Positions 52,156-62,275 of a stretch of DNA of 64,000 bases are shown here, piece by piece (the first letter of the stretch is position 1; each line of letters opens with the position of its first letter). Source of the stretch: Rebecca billardiae RCC1528 (Eukaryota; Haptophyta); contig OZ251251.1 of assembly GCA_965240325.2 (NCBI GenBank), positions 1-64,000 of the forward strand, given 5' to 3'. The position numbers and the translations under genes are program-made. The notes under the pieces were generated by a model. That model was not told where the DNA came from, did not search any database, and was given only the letters and a program-made list of their open reading frames with translations.

Positions 52156-53580
52156 TCAGCGCAGCCCACAGCGCAGGGGCGGCAGCTGCACCACGCACTG
52201 CAGCGTCGGCTGCTCTCCGCCATCGTTGCCCACGCCCAGGCCGAGCGCGCCCGAATGTCGGCCGCACGCGTGCACGCCGCCGTCCGCTGTGACACAGAGG
52301 GCGTAGTCTTGACCCAGTGAGCAGCCGAGCACGCAATCATGCGCGAGGCCCTCCACCCGCGTGGGCAGCGTGCGATCCACTGTGTCCCCCAGCCCCAGCT
52401 GGCCAAAGCCGTTGTGCCCAAACGCGTGCACGCTGCCGTCCGCGCACACCACCGCGCTGCTGTGACAGCCCGCGCTGGCGCGCACGGCACGCATGCCGCC
52501 CAGTGCCTCGATGCGCGTGGGCACCACCTCACGCACGTCGTCACCGTGGCCAAGCGCGCCACAATCACCGTCTCCGAAAGAGTGCACGCCGCCCGCCACG
52601 TCCACCACCAGGCTGTGCGCCGTACCAGCGCTCACGTGCACAATGCGCACGCCAGCGAGCGCCTCAATGCGCAGTGGCGTGCGCTGAGGCTGCTCGTCAC
52701 CGTGGCCAAGGCGGCCGTCATAGGCACATCCGCACGCGTACACGGCGCCGCACGCCGAGAGCAGCAGCGTGTGCTCACTGCCCGCAGCCACGCCGCCCAC
52801 GCGCACGCCGTCCAGCGCCTCGATGCGCGTCGGCTCCAGCCGGTCCTCAGTGTCGCCGTGACCGAGCTGGCCATAGAAGTTGCGGCCCCAGCTGTACGCC
52901 GCGCCGGCAGCCGAGACCGCGAGGCTATGGCGATCACCCGCGCTGATGCCGACGACGAGCTCCGGACCCAGCACCGCCACCTGCACCAACGGCCGTCGCT
53001 CAGCCTTGTCGCCCACGCCCAGCTGGCCGTAGGCGTTGCGGCCACACGCGTACACGGCGCCCGCCTCGCTCAGCGCGAGCAGGTGGTACCCACCCGCCGC
53101 AACGGCGCGCACGCGCACCGCCACCAGCGAGCTCACGCGCGTCGGCACGAGCACGTACGTCTCCCTGCTGAGCTCGGGATGGCCCAGCGGTGCGCCGCAC
53201 GTGTGCACGTTGCCGTCCGCGTCAACAAAGGCGGAAAAACTCATCATGATGGTTGAGATGGCGGACGCGACATGCGCGTGCGCGTGCGCGAGCTCCGTTA
53301 TGCGCTCACGCACGAAAAGCTCCTCCGCCCACGTGGACACGCCCGCGGGCAGGGCCGCCGGCAGCGCGGCCTTGTGCCCGCGCGCGCGCGCGCGCTCGCG
53401 CAGCGCGTGCTCGAGCGGCGCGCCGCGGAAGAGGCGAGCGGCGGCGTTGGCGGCGGCGAGGTCGCGCACGTCATCGAGGTGGACGAGGATGCGCGCGATC
53501 AGCTCGGGCGGCACGTCGGTCAGCCGGACGGCCGCCGCTGCCGAGCGCGCCTGGGGACGCGAGCGCGTCGTCGGCGCCAT
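52156..53580 (-). CDS. F-box-like/RCC1 protein, array copy B
   Basis: 474 aa from the MAPTT start (the frame extends four codons further to a GTG, which I reject). The N-terminus is nearly that of copy A. Blades are GQLGVGDKAERRPLVQVAVL, GQLGHGDTEDRLEPTRIEAL, GRLGHGDEQPQRTPLRIEAL, GALGHGDDVREVVPTRIEAL and GQLGLGDTVDRTLPTRVEGL. It is distinctive for DGDCGALGHGDDVREV and the end QCVVQLPPLRCGLR. No frameshift or stop; the consensus is intact in all blades. Confidence 0.92.
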   Translation of the reverse strand: MAPTTRSRPQARSAAAAVRLTDVPPELIARILVHLDDVRDLAAANAAARLFRGAPLEHALRERARARGHKAALPAALPAGVSTWAEELFVRERITELAHAHAHVASAISTIMMSFSAFVDADGNVHTCGAPLGHPELSRETYVLVPTRVSSLVAVRVRAVAAGGYHLLALSEAGAVYACGRNAYGQLGVGDKAERRPLVQVAVLGPELVVGISAGDRHSLAVSAAGAAYSWGRNFYGQLGHGDTEDRLEPTRIEALDGVRVGGVAAGSEHTLLLSACGAVYACGCAYDGRLGHGDEQPQRTPLRIEALAGVRIVHVSAGTAHSLVVDVAGGVHSFGDGDCGALGHGDDVREVVPTRIEALGGMRAVRASAGCHSSAVVCADGSVHAFGHNGFGQLGLGDTVDRTLPTRVEGLAHDCVLGCSLGQDYALCVTADGGVHACGRHSGALGLGVGNDGGEQPTLQCVVQLPPLRCGLR

Positions 53581-54074
53581 GCTGTTGCCCACGCCGACCG
53601 AGTCGCTCGACGACGACGACGGTTGGCTGCCGGCTGCCCGACGCAGTCAGGACGACAGTACAGTCATACAGTACGGCTCTATTGAACATGTACAGTCGTA
53701 TCTTACTACTTGTACAGTGCACAGCAGGTCGTGCGACAGCACGGCGGCGGTGTGCGCGCGGAACCCACGCGCGCAGTTGGTGCTCAATGGCAGTGCGCGC
53801 GTCATCACCTTCTCCCTCTCCATTAGCATAAGTGCCCGCCTACCACGCCACTCGCGGCGCAAGCTCGAGCGGCTGCTCCAGCCCCGCCGTGCGGCCACAA
53901 GCTGGCTGCATGCGCGGCCCGGGTGGCACGGGCTGATGGCAGCTGCCTGCTCAGTGGCTGGCGCATGGGTGCGACGCCTCACTGACCATGTCCGAAGAGA
54001 GCAGCGGCGAGCACTCGCACACGCCGCACTCGCAACACTGCGCGTGAGCACCGCACCCGCCACGGGCAGGTCGC
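53581..54074. promoter_or_regulatory. Array spacer between copies B and C
   Basis: 494 bp, conserved with the other spacers, including TGTACAGTCGTATCTTACTA about 100 bp upstream of the copy B ATG. It holds no independent gene. Confidence 0.5.
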
Positions 54075-55499
54075 TCAGTGCAGCCCACAGCGCAGGGGCG
54101 GCAGCTGCGCCACGCGCTGCGGCGTCGGCTGCTCTCCGCCATTGCTGTCCACGCCCAGGCCGAGCGCTGCCGAATGTGCGCCGCACGCGTGCACGCCGCC
54201 GTCCGCTGTGACGTAGAGGGCGTGGGTGTCGCCAAGTGAGCAGTCGACCACGTGTGCATGCGCGAGGCCCTCCACCCGCTCGGGCAGCGTGCGATCCACT
54301 GTGTCCCCCAGCCCCAGCTGGCCGTAGTAGTTGAACCCAAACGTGTGCACGCTGCCGTCAGCGCACACCACAGCGCTGGAGAGAAAGCAAGCGCTGGCGC
54401 GCACGACACGCGTGCCGCCCAGCGCTTCGATGCGCGTAGGCACAAAGCGACGTTCCGCGACACCATGGCCGCGAGCGCCACCGCCACCGCCCCCGAAGGA
54501 GTGCACGCCGCCCGCCGCGTCCACCACCAGGCTGTGCGCCGTACCAGCGCTCACGTGCACGGCACGCACTTCTGATAGCGCCTCGATGTGCAGTGGCGTA
54601 CGCTGCCGCTGCTCGTCACCGTGGCCAATGCGAGTAAACGAGCAATCGCCGCACAAGTACACGGCGCCGCACGCCGAGAGCAGCAGCGTGTGCCCGCTGC
54701 CCGCGGCCACGCCGCCCACGCGCACGCCGTCCAGCGCCTCGATGCGCGTCGGCTCCAGCCGGTGCTCCGTGTCGCCGTGGCCGAGCTGGCCGTACTCGTT
54801 GTAGCCCCAGCTGTACGCCGCGCCGGCAGCCGCCAGCGCGAGGCTGTTATGGAAACCGGCAGCGATGCTGAGGACGAGCTCCGCACCCAGCGCCGCCACC
54901 TGCACGAACGCCCGTCGCTCAGCCTTGTCGCCCACGCCCAGCTGGCCGTACTTGTTGCGGCCGCACGCGTACACGGCGCCCGCCTCGCTCAGCGCGAGCA
55001 GGTGCGTGCCGCCGGCCGCCACTGCACGCACGCGCACTGCCGCCAGCGCGCTTACGCGCGCCGGCACGTGCACGGCCGTCTCCATGCTGAGCTCGGGATG
55101 GCCCAGCGGTGCGCCGCATGTGTGCACGCCGCCGGCACCGTCAACAAAGGCGGAGAAGCCCATGCCGAAGGTTGGGCTGGCGGACGCGACGCGCGCGTGC
55201 GCGTGAGCTAGATCGGAGATGCGCTCGCGCGCGAGCAGCTCCTCCGCCCACGTGGACACGCCCGCGGGCAGGACCGCCGGCAGCGCGGCCTCGTGCCCAC
55301 GCGCGCGCGCGCGCTCGCGCAGCGCGTGCTCGAGCGGCGCGCCGCGGAAGAGGCGCGCGGCGGCGTTGGCGGCGACGAGGTCGCGCACGTCATCGAGGTG
55401 GACGAGGATGCGCGCGATCAGCTCGGGCGGCACGTCGGTCAGCTGCACGGTCGCCGCTGCCGAGCGCGCCTTGGTACGCGAGCGCGTCGTCGGCGCCAT
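54075..55499 (-). CDS. F-box-like/RCC1 protein, array copy C
   Basis: 474 aa. The N-terminal third (RISDLAHAHARVASASPTFG, then AFVDGAGGVHTCG) is the same type as copy D. The middle (AAGFHNSLALAAAGAAYSWG, TRIGHGDEQRQRTPLHIEAL) and the C-terminus (VDSNGGEQPTPQRVAQLPPL) resemble copy E. One blade reads GARGHGVAERRFVPTRIEAL, with Arg replacing the usual Leu of GALGHG, and carries a Gly-rich loop like dispersed member 1. Intact and intronless. Confidence 0.92.
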   Translation of the reverse strand: MAPTTRSRTKARSAAATVQLTDVPPELIARILVHLDDVRDLVAANAAARLFRGAPLEHALRERARARGHEAALPAVLPAGVSTWAEELLARERISDLAHAHARVASASPTFGMGFSAFVDGAGGVHTCGAPLGHPELSMETAVHVPARVSALAAVRVRAVAAGGTHLLALSEAGAVYACGRNKYGQLGVGDKAERRAFVQVAALGAELVLSIAAGFHNSLALAAAGAAYSWGYNEYGQLGHGDTEHRLEPTRIEALDGVRVGGVAAGSGHTLLLSACGAVYLCGDCSFTRIGHGDEQRQRTPLHIEALSEVRAVHVSAGTAHSLVVDAAGGVHSFGGGGGGARGHGVAERRFVPTRIEALGGTRVVRASACFLSSAVVCADGSVHTFGFNYYGQLGLGDTVDRTLPERVEGLAHAHVVDCSLGDTHALYVTADGGVHACGAHSAALGLGVDSNGGEQPTPQRVAQLPPLRCGLH

Positions 55500-56022
55500 G
55501 CTGTTGCCCACGCCGGCCACGACGACGACGACGGTTGGCTGCCGGCTGCCCGACGCAGGCAGGACGACTGTACAGTCATACAGCACGACTCTGTTGAACG
55601 TGTACAGTCGTATCTTACTGCTACTTATTGTTGTACAGTGCATAGCAGGTGCGACAGCACGACGGCGGTGTGCGCGCGGAACCCACGCGCGCAGCTGATG
55701 CTCAATGGCACTGTGCGCATCCATCATCCATCAGATGCTGCTCAATCGTCTCACTCTCGATGATGAGTGCCGGCCTACCACGCCAATCGCAGCGCAAGCT
55801 CGAGCGGCTGCTCCAGCCCCGCCGTGCGGCCACACGAGGCTGCATGCGCGCCCAGCTGTGACCTGTGTGGCACGGGCTGATGGCAGACTCTGCCTGCTCA
55901 GTGGCTGGCGCATGGCTGCAACGCCTCACTGACCATGTCCGAAGAGAGCAGCGGCGAGGACTCGCACACGCCGCACTCGTGAGACTGCGCGTGAGCACCT
56001 CACCCGCCACTGGGCCGGCCTC
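55500..56022. promoter_or_regulatory. Array spacer between copies C and D
   Basis: 523 bp. Conserved upstream block GAACGTGTACAGTCGTATCT near 55596-55615. It contains a small unique insertion (CATCCATCATCCATCAGATG, 55719-55738) compared with the spacers of A and B. No gene seen. Confidence 0.5.
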
Positions 56023-57453
56023 TCAGGGCGGCCCACAGCGCAGGGGCGGCAGCTGCGACACGCGCTGCAGCGGCGTTGGCTGCTCTCCGCCATCGTTGCC
56101 CACGCCCAGGCCGAGCGCGCCCGAAGGTCTGCCGCACGCGTGCACGCCGCCGTCCGCTGTGACGCAGAGGGCGTGGGAGAGGCCAAGCGAGCAGTCGAGC
56201 ACGCGCGCATGCGCGAGGCCCTCCACCCGCTCGGGCAGCAGCGCGCAAAACACTTGGTCCCCCAGCCCCAGCTGGCCCCATTCGTTGTCCCCAAACGTGT
56301 GCACGCTGCCGTCCGCGCACACCACCGCGCTGGTGTAAGAGCCCGCGCTGGCGCGCACGGCACGCATGCCGCCCAGTGCTTCGATGCGCGTAGGCACCAA
56401 GCGATTGGTCACGTCACCGTGGCCGAGCGCGCCACGAGAGCCGTCTCCGAGGGAGTGCACGCCGCCCGCTGCGTCCACCACCAGGCTGTGCTCGTAGCCA
56501 GCGCTCACGTGCACGGCGCGCACGCCGTCCAGCGCCTCAATGCGCAGTGGCGTGTGCTGCGCCTGCCAGTCGCCGTGGCCAAGGCGGCCGTACACGCCGT
56601 CGCCGCACGAGTACACGGCGCCGCACGCCGTGAGCAGCAGCGTGTGCCGGCCGCCCGCCGCCACGCCGCCAACGCGCACGCCGTCCAGCGCCTCGATGCG
56701 CATCGGCTGCAGCCGGTCCTTCTTGTTGCCGTGGCCGAGCTGGCCTTGGCTGTTGTAACCCCAGCTGTACGCCGCGCCACCAGCCGTGAGCGCGAGGCTG
56801 TGGTCGTCGCCAGCGCTTATGCCGACGACGAGCTCCGCGCCCAGCGCCGCCACCTGCACGAACGCCCGTCGCTCAGCCTTGTCGCCCACGCCCAGCTGGC
56901 CGTAGGCATTGCGGCCGCACGCGTACACGGCGCACGCCTCGCTCAGCGCGAGCAGGTGCGTGCCGCCGGCCGCCACTGCACGCACGCGCACTGCCGCCAG
57001 CGAGCTTACGCGCGCCGGCACGAGCACGCGCGTCTCCATGCTGAGCTCGGGATGGCCCAGCGGTGCGCCGCATGTGTGCACGCCGCCGGCACCGTCAACA
57101 AAGGCGGAGAAGCCCATGCCGAAGGTTGGGCTGGCGGACGCGACGCGCGCGTGCGCGTGAGCTAGATCGGAGATGCGCTCGCGCGCGAACAGCTCCTCCG
57201 CCCACGTGGACACGCCCGCGGGCAGGGCCGCCGGCAGCGCGACCTCGTGCCCACGCGCGCGCGCGCGCTCGCGCAGCGCGTGCTCGAGCGGCGCGCCGCG
57301 GAAGAGGCGAGCGGTGGCGTTGGCGGCGGCGAGGTCGCGCACGTCAAAGAGATGGACCAGGATGCGCGCGATCAGCTCGGGCGGCAGGGCCGTCAGCCGC
57401 ACCGCCGCCGCTGCCGAGCGCGCCTTGGTACGCGAGCGCGTCGTCGGCGCCAT
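56023..57453 (-). CDS. F-box-like/RCC1 protein, array copy D
   Basis: 476 aa. It begins MAPTTRSRTKARSAAAAV with LTALPPELIARILVHLFDVR in the F-box-like segment, two changes from the other copies. Blades are GQLGVGDKAERRAF, GQLGHGNKKDRLQPMRIEAL, GRLGHGDWQAQHTPLRIEAL, GALGHGDVTNRLVPTRIEAL and GQLGLGDQVFCALLPERVEG. The C-terminal end and the 3' flank are nearly the same as copy A, two units away. Intact. Confidence 0.92.
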   Translation of the reverse strand: MAPTTRSRTKARSAAAAVRLTALPPELIARILVHLFDVRDLAAANATARLFRGAPLEHALRERARARGHEVALPAALPAGVSTWAEELFARERISDLAHAHARVASASPTFGMGFSAFVDGAGGVHTCGAPLGHPELSMETRVLVPARVSSLAAVRVRAVAAGGTHLLALSEACAVYACGRNAYGQLGVGDKAERRAFVQVAALGAELVVGISAGDDHSLALTAGGAAYSWGYNSQGQLGHGNKKDRLQPMRIEALDGVRVGGVAAGGRHTLLLTACGAVYSCGDGVYGRLGHGDWQAQHTPLRIEALDGVRAVHVSAGYEHSLVVDAAGGVHSLGDGSRGALGHGDVTNRLVPTRIEALGGMRAVRASAGSYTSAVVCADGSVHTFGDNEWGQLGLGDQVFCALLPERVEGLAHARVLDCSLGLSHALCVTADGGVHACGRPSGALGLGVGNDGGEQPTPLQRVSQLPPLRCGPP

Positions 57454-57993
57454 GCTACCGCGAATTGACCCGACGATGACGGTTGGCGACGGCTGGTTGC
57501 CCGACGCAGGCAGGACGACAGAACATCAGTCATACAGTACGGCTCTATTGAACGTGTACAGTCGTATCTTACTAGTAGTACTTGTACAGTGCACAGCAGA
57601 TCGCGCGACAGCACGGCGGCGGTGTGCGCGCGGAACCCACGCGCGCAGCTGCCGCTGCTCGCCAATGCTGGCACTGCGCGCATCATCTCCACCTCACTCT
57701 CGATCAGACGAGTGCCGCCCCCCTACAATGCCCTCGTCATATCCGCCGGCGCCCCAGCTCCACGCGCAGCGCGAGCTCGAGCGGCCCTGCTCTACGGCAC
57801 CGCTGTGCCGCCACAAGCTGGCTGCATATGCGCGGCCAGCGGCTGGCACGGGCTGATGGCAGCTGGCCTCAGCGGCTGGCGCACGGGTGCGACGCCTCAC
57901 TGACCATGTCCGAAGAGAGCAGCGGCGAGCACTCGCACACGCCGCACTGGCAACACTGCGCGTGAGCACCGCACCCGCCACGGGGCCGGCCAC
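57454..57993. promoter_or_regulatory. Array spacer between copies D and E
   Basis: 540 bp, the longest intact spacer. Conserved GAACGTGTACAGTCGTATCT at 57551-57570. It differs from the others around 57650-57740, where small insertions occur. No gene seen. Confidence 0.5.
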
Positions 57994-59418
57994 TCAGCAC
58001 GCCTCAGAGCGCAGGGGCGGCAGCTGTGCCACGCACTGCGGCGTCGGCTGCTTTCCGCCATCGCTGTCCACGCCCAGGCCGAGCGCGCCCGAATGTAAGC
58101 CGCATGCGTGCACGCCGCCGTCCACTGTGACGTAGAGGGCGTGCCCGTAGCCAAGCGAGCAGTCGAGCACGCGCGCATGCGCGAGGCCCTCCACCCGCTC
58201 GGGCAGCGTGCGATCCATTCGGTCCCCCAGCCCCAGCTGGCCAAAGCTGTTGGACCCAAACGTGTGCACGCTGCCGTCCGCGCACACCACAGCGCTGGTG
58301 TAAGAGCCAGCGCTGGCGCGCACGGCACGCATGCCGCCCAGCGCCTCGATGCGCGTGGGCACCGATCGACGCCCCTCGTCACCATGGCCGAGCGCGCCAC
58401 AAGAGCCGTCTCCGAAGGAGTGCACGCCACCCGCTGCGTCCACCACCAGGCTGTGCGCCGTACCAGCGCTCACGTGCACGGCACGCACGCCCGTGAGCGC
58501 CTCGATGCGCAGTGGCGTGCGCTGCCGCTGCTCGTCACCGTGGCCAAGGCGAGTAAACGAGCCGTCGCCGCACGAGTACACGGCGCCGCACGCCGAGAGC
58601 AGCAGCGTGTGGCCGCCGCCCGCGGCCACGCCGCCCACGCGCACGCCGTCCAGCGCCTCGATGCGAGTCGGCTCCCACCGGTCCTCCGTGTCGCCGTGGC
58701 CGAGCTGGCCTTCGCTGTTGCCTCCCCAGCTGTACGCCGCGCCGGCAGCCGTCAGCGCGAGGCTGTTATGGAAACCGGCAGCGATGCTGAGGACGAGCGC
58801 CGCGCCCAGCGCCGCCACCTGCACGAACGCCAGTCGCTCAGCCTTGTCGCACACGCCCAGCTGACCGGAGTCGTTGTAGCCGCACGCGTACACGGCGCCT
58901 GCCTCGCTCAGCGCGAGCAGGTGATTGTAGCCGGCCGCCACTGCACGCACGCGCACTGCCGCCAGCGAGCTTACGCGCGTCGGCACGAGCACGCGCGTCT
59001 CCATGCTGAGCTCGGGATGGCCCAGCGGTGCTCCGCATGTGTGCACGCCGCCGGCACCGTCAACAAACGCGGAGAAGGCTATGCCAAAGGTTGGGGTGGC
59101 AGACGCGACGTGCGCATGCGCGTGCGCGAGATCAGAGATGAGCTCGCGCGCGAACAGCTCCTCCGCCCACGTGGACACGCCCGCGGGCAGGGCCGCCGGC
59201 AGCGCGGCCTCGTGCCCGCGCGCGCGCGCGCGCTCGCGCAGCGCGTGCTCGAGCGGCGCGCCGCGGAAGAGGCGCGCGGCGGCGTTGGCGGCGACGAGGT
59301 CGCGCACGTCATCGAGGTGGACGAGGATGCGCGCGATCAGCTCGGGCGGCACGTCGGTCAGCCGCACGGTCGCCGCTGCCGAGCGCGCCTGGGTAGGCGC
59401 GCGCGTCGTCGGTGCCAT
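57994..59418 (-). CDS. F-box-like/RCC1 protein, array copy E
   Basis: 474 aa from MAPTTRAPTQARSAAATV; the frame runs on upstream without supporting conservation. Blades are GQLGVCDKAERLAF, GQLGHGDTEDRWEPTRIEAL, TRLGHGDEQRQRTPLRIEAL, GALGHGDEGRRSVPTRIEAL and GQLGLGDRMDRTLPERVEGL. The end differs from all others (QCVAQLPPLRSEAC). Its upstream spacer is interrupted by the LINE-like insertion about 100 bp before the ATG, so its expression may be altered. Confidence 0.92.
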   Translation of the reverse strand: MAPTTRAPTQARSAAATVRLTDVPPELIARILVHLDDVRDLVAANAAARLFRGAPLEHALRERARARGHEAALPAALPAGVSTWAEELFARELISDLAHAHAHVASATPTFGIAFSAFVDGAGGVHTCGAPLGHPELSMETRVLVPTRVSSLAAVRVRAVAAGYNHLLALSEAGAVYACGYNDSGQLGVCDKAERLAFVQVAALGAALVLSIAAGFHNSLALTAAGAAYSWGGNSEGQLGHGDTEDRWEPTRIEALDGVRVGGVAAGGGHTLLLSACGAVYSCGDGSFTRLGHGDEQRQRTPLRIEALTGVRAVHVSAGTAHSLVVDAAGGVHSFGDGSCGALGHGDEGRRSVPTRIEALGGMRAVRASAGSYTSAVVCADGSVHTFGSNSFGQLGLGDRMDRTLPERVEGLAHARVLDCSLGYGHALYVTVDGGVHACGLHSGALGLGVDSDGGKQPTPQCVAQLPPLRSEAC

Positions 59419-59518
59419 GCTGTTGCCCACGCCGGGCCGAGTCACTCGACGACGACGGTTGGCCGACTTCCCGAACTCAGCCGACTGGGAGGACGACATT
59501 ACCCCCATACAATCGGCA

Positions 59519-59571
59519 TACAGTTTACTATGATTTAACGTGCCCACTTGGTTAAGGCGTGATTAACGCCA
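59519..59571. repeat. 53-bp repeat, second copy (see 18543-18595)
   Basis: It matches 18543-18595 at 52 of 53 positions in the same orientation. It sits exactly at the left border of the insertion, so it is probably the 3' terminus of the element on the minus strand. Confidence 0.8.
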
Positions 59572-62125
59572 TCCAACACTGCACAAAGACACCGCCACAA
59601 AACAGACCACACTAGCTTACGACTGCCTTACAATTTTTTTTTAAAATTCCCCTTTATAACGGGCTCCGGATGATCAGACTGGCGGCCGAAGCCTCTGACA
59701 GCCCTACCCTGGCCAGCCCCCAACCAACCACCACCCTCACCCCAACCTCAAACCACTGACAGAGACACCAAGTGCCTTGACACCACTCCGCTGTGGATGG
59801 ACAGCCCGCCTCCAGAGGGGGCGGGGGTATGCCATTGCCAACAGCATACTAACAAGCCCAACACTGTGGGGTGGTCCCAGGTACAAGCAGTGCACGGCCT
59901 TGCGATTCAAGATCATCGAGTTTGAGCCGAGTCGGCAGAAGGGGCACCCCCTAGGGTGCCCCAGTGTGGGCAGAGGGCCAGCCACTAGCCGATCCCTGCG
60001 CGGGGAAGGGGACTGAGGGGACTGTCATCGGGCCCAGTAGCTGGGCAGGGGTCTGGGCCACTGGCCCTGGCAGTGAGGCGCCGGTAGTATTTCACTCGTG
60101 CAGCTATGGAGGCAGAGGGGGTCATGTCAGACATGTGTGCTACATCGGGCATCAAGTCAGGGCGTGGGCCGCTGTAGGAAGCAAGCAAAGTGGTGGCGAT
60201 GGCTAAAACGCCTGGGGAGGTGTCGTTCGCTCGCCTCTTCCTGCTGCGCTTTGCAGGGGGTAGCGTGCTCCGCTGCGGCACATTTGCCTGGCGGGGTGGG
60301 CAGTGTCGTTTGGGCGGGGGGCTGTCTTGCTGAGCTTGACTAGGAGGAGGCAGCCTGCGCCTGGGGGCTGCCAGTGGCCTGGCAGAGCCAGCAGGTGGCT
60401 GTGTGGCCTGGTGTCCAGTGTCTGACTGTGCAAGGCCGCTTTGAGCTCCGTCGTTACCGGTGTGACTGCCAGCAGCAGGGTCTGCCTCCATCTCAGGGCC
60501 CCCATGTGTCAACACATTGTCCGGCCGCGGACCCACATCGCTGCGAGCCAGCAGGGTGGCATATTGGAGCGGCCATGCCACAAGAGGTGTGGCAGGCTGC
60601 AGTGGCCACGCAATCACCATAGGGAGGGGGCGAGCACGCTGAAGAGGCCACGCCCGCAAGAGTAGCTGGGGGCGCACGTGGTGACCGCGCGCTATGGGCT
60701 GGTGCAGGTTGGCCTGCCCCGCGCCTGCCTGCGAGCCCTGGCCAGCCTGGACAGGGGGTTGCTGCTGGATGACAGGTGGTCCTTGCAACTGCTGATTATT
60801 CATGGCAATAAACGCCCCTCCTGGGCCTGCCTGTGCTTGTGGGGGTGGGGGCTGCCCCCCCAGGCCGTGCCCAGGCGGCGGTCGAAGCTCCCTGGCATGT
60901 CGAAGGAGACGTCCTGCCTTTGACAGCTGGGAGTCCACGTCCTTGCGGGCCTGCATGATGCCTAGCCCTGCCTTCAGTAAGGCCACGTGCATGGTCCTGC
61001 CGAGATGCACGTTGGCCCCCACAGTGGTCTTCAGTGTGCTGGGCACACTGCCCATGAGGGCAGCCCCAGAGCACACATGATGTGCCAAGTTCCATGCTGC
61101 AGCCTGTCCCTGCATGAAGGGCTCAATTGCATGCGATACGCTTATGGCAGCAGCCATTCGGTAGGTATCGACCTCAGGGCACTCAGACGAGAAGAGGTGA
61201 TGCTCAGTATCTGGCGCTGGATGTAGCAGTGGAGCATGTTCGCAGAGGGGGCAGGCATCGCTAAATGCCGCCCCTGACTAGAATCGCACAGAGAGCAACG
61301 TCGGGTCTCGCAGGGCAGCCGGCTGCAGGAACTCATATCCGTGGTGGAGTATGTAGTAGGCAGGCACAGTGTTGGCCTGCCAGGTCCGTAGTACGCCAGT
61401 GGAGGCCTCTGGCCACACGCCAGTCCATTCGCCCACCAAGTCACAGCTGGACTTGGTGGCTTGCAGGTGGGTTGCCCTTTGTGACAGCACACTGTCGTAC
61501 ACAAGGGGCTTGATTCGGCCTGCCACTGGCTCTCCATCGGCCAGCTGTACCAGCGCATGGGAACCCACATTTGGGTGGCCACCTCTCTTGTGAGTCACAC
61601 AGGGGGTTGTGGGGTCAGAGCAGCAGAGCTTGGCCCCCGCATCGCTGCATGCGTTGAGCAGGGTTTTGGGGTTCATCCCTGCTTGGCGCAAAGCCACCAC
61701 ACTGTGTTGGCTGACAGTGCAGTGCTGGTCCCCCGGAGTGTGCGTGAGGCTGAGGTGTAGCGCAGCCGCATCGTCAGCAGAGTGCGCCTTGACATGCTCA
61801 AATGAAGTGGTCACTGTGGTGCTGCCATGCAGCAAGCGGCGCCAGCCCACAAGGCTCATGACCCTGGCGATGTATGCTGCGTACGCGTGGTGCCCCTGCC
61901 GCAGCCGTCGGTCCCAGGGGTCGTTTTGCCACATTTCGGCGTCAGCGGCCTTTACCATTTCCTGCAGGTCAGTGCACACCAGCAGGTTGGCGGTGGGGTC
62001 TATCTGCACCAATGGCATCGGTGATGGCCATCATATGAATTCGGCTGGGCCTGGTGCCTGGTGCCCCTCGAACTTGGAGCAATATACACATGCACAGGGG
62101 CAGTGTAATGACTCATCAGTATCTG
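59520..62125 (-). mobile_element. LINE-like retrotransposon fragment inserted in the array spacer
   Basis: About 2.6 kb separates the two halves of a conserved spacer: 59,480-59,520 ends in the CATACAG part and 62,126 resumes with TGAACGTGTACAGTCGTA. GC and codon use differ from the host genes. The minus-strand frame carries RNase H and a zinc knuckle but no reverse transcriptase, so the copy is 5'-truncated. An A-run on the coding strand (59632-59642 as T on plus) and the 53-bp repeat lie at the 3' side. A clear target-site duplication was not found, so the edges are good to about 10-15 bp. Confidence 0.75.
59985..62018 (-). pseudogene. LINE C-terminal region: RNase H, zinc knuckle, tail; one in-frame TAG
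   Basis: Two open stretches (62018-61278 and 61157-59985) lie in the same frame and the only stop between them is TAG at 61280-61278 (codon 247). Residues about 10-140 look like a retroelement RNase H: LLVCTDLQEMVKAAD for the TDS strand and FEHVKAHS plus NACSDAGAKLC for the last catalytic His/Asp region. The first strand is missing. After the stop comes CPLC (256/259), His273/274 and Cys280, the CCHC knuckle commonly found after reverse transcriptase or RNase H in LINEs. The tail is Gln/Pro-rich, then Arg/Pro-rich. A further CPFC..HC segment in another frame (59985-59737) may be continuation after a frameshift. Non-functional remnant. Confidence 0.65.
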
Positions 62126-62275
62126 AACGTGTACAGTCGTAGTGCCGTACGTACTTGTATAGAATGTACGACAGATAGCAAGTGCGTCAGCACGGTGTGC
62201 GCGCGGAACCCACGCGCGCAGCTGCTGCTCAATGGCACTGTGTGCATCCATCCAGATGCTCAATCGTATAACCGC
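62126..62275. repeat. Resumed RCC1 array spacer
   Basis: TGAACGTGTACAGTCGTA, GTGTGCGCGCGGAACCCACG and GCAGCTGCTGCTCAATGGCA follow in the same order as in the spacers between genes A to E. It marks the far side of the insertion, and the array homology fades by about 62,275. No sixth RCC1 gene follows in the window. Confidence 0.8.

Larger units (their letters stand above)
50150..62275 (-). repeat. Tandem array of five F-box-like/RCC1 gene units
   Basis: Start codons at 51650, 53580, 55499, 57453 and 59418 are 1,930, 1,919, 1,954 and 1,965 bp apart. Spacers of about 500 bp are also conserved. Shared phrases include GAACGTGTACAGTCGTA, GCGACAGCACGG, GTGTGCGCGCGGAACCCACG and CTGACCATGTCCGAAGAGAG. 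The unit is therefore a whole gene plus its flanks, duplicated in direct orientation. The spacer upstream of the fifth gene is split by an insertion and resumes at about 62126. Confidence 0.92.

Noticed and set aside
53581-53592. Four-codon N-terminal extension of array copy B
   Set aside because: It starts at GTG, whereas all five copies share the MAPTTR start.
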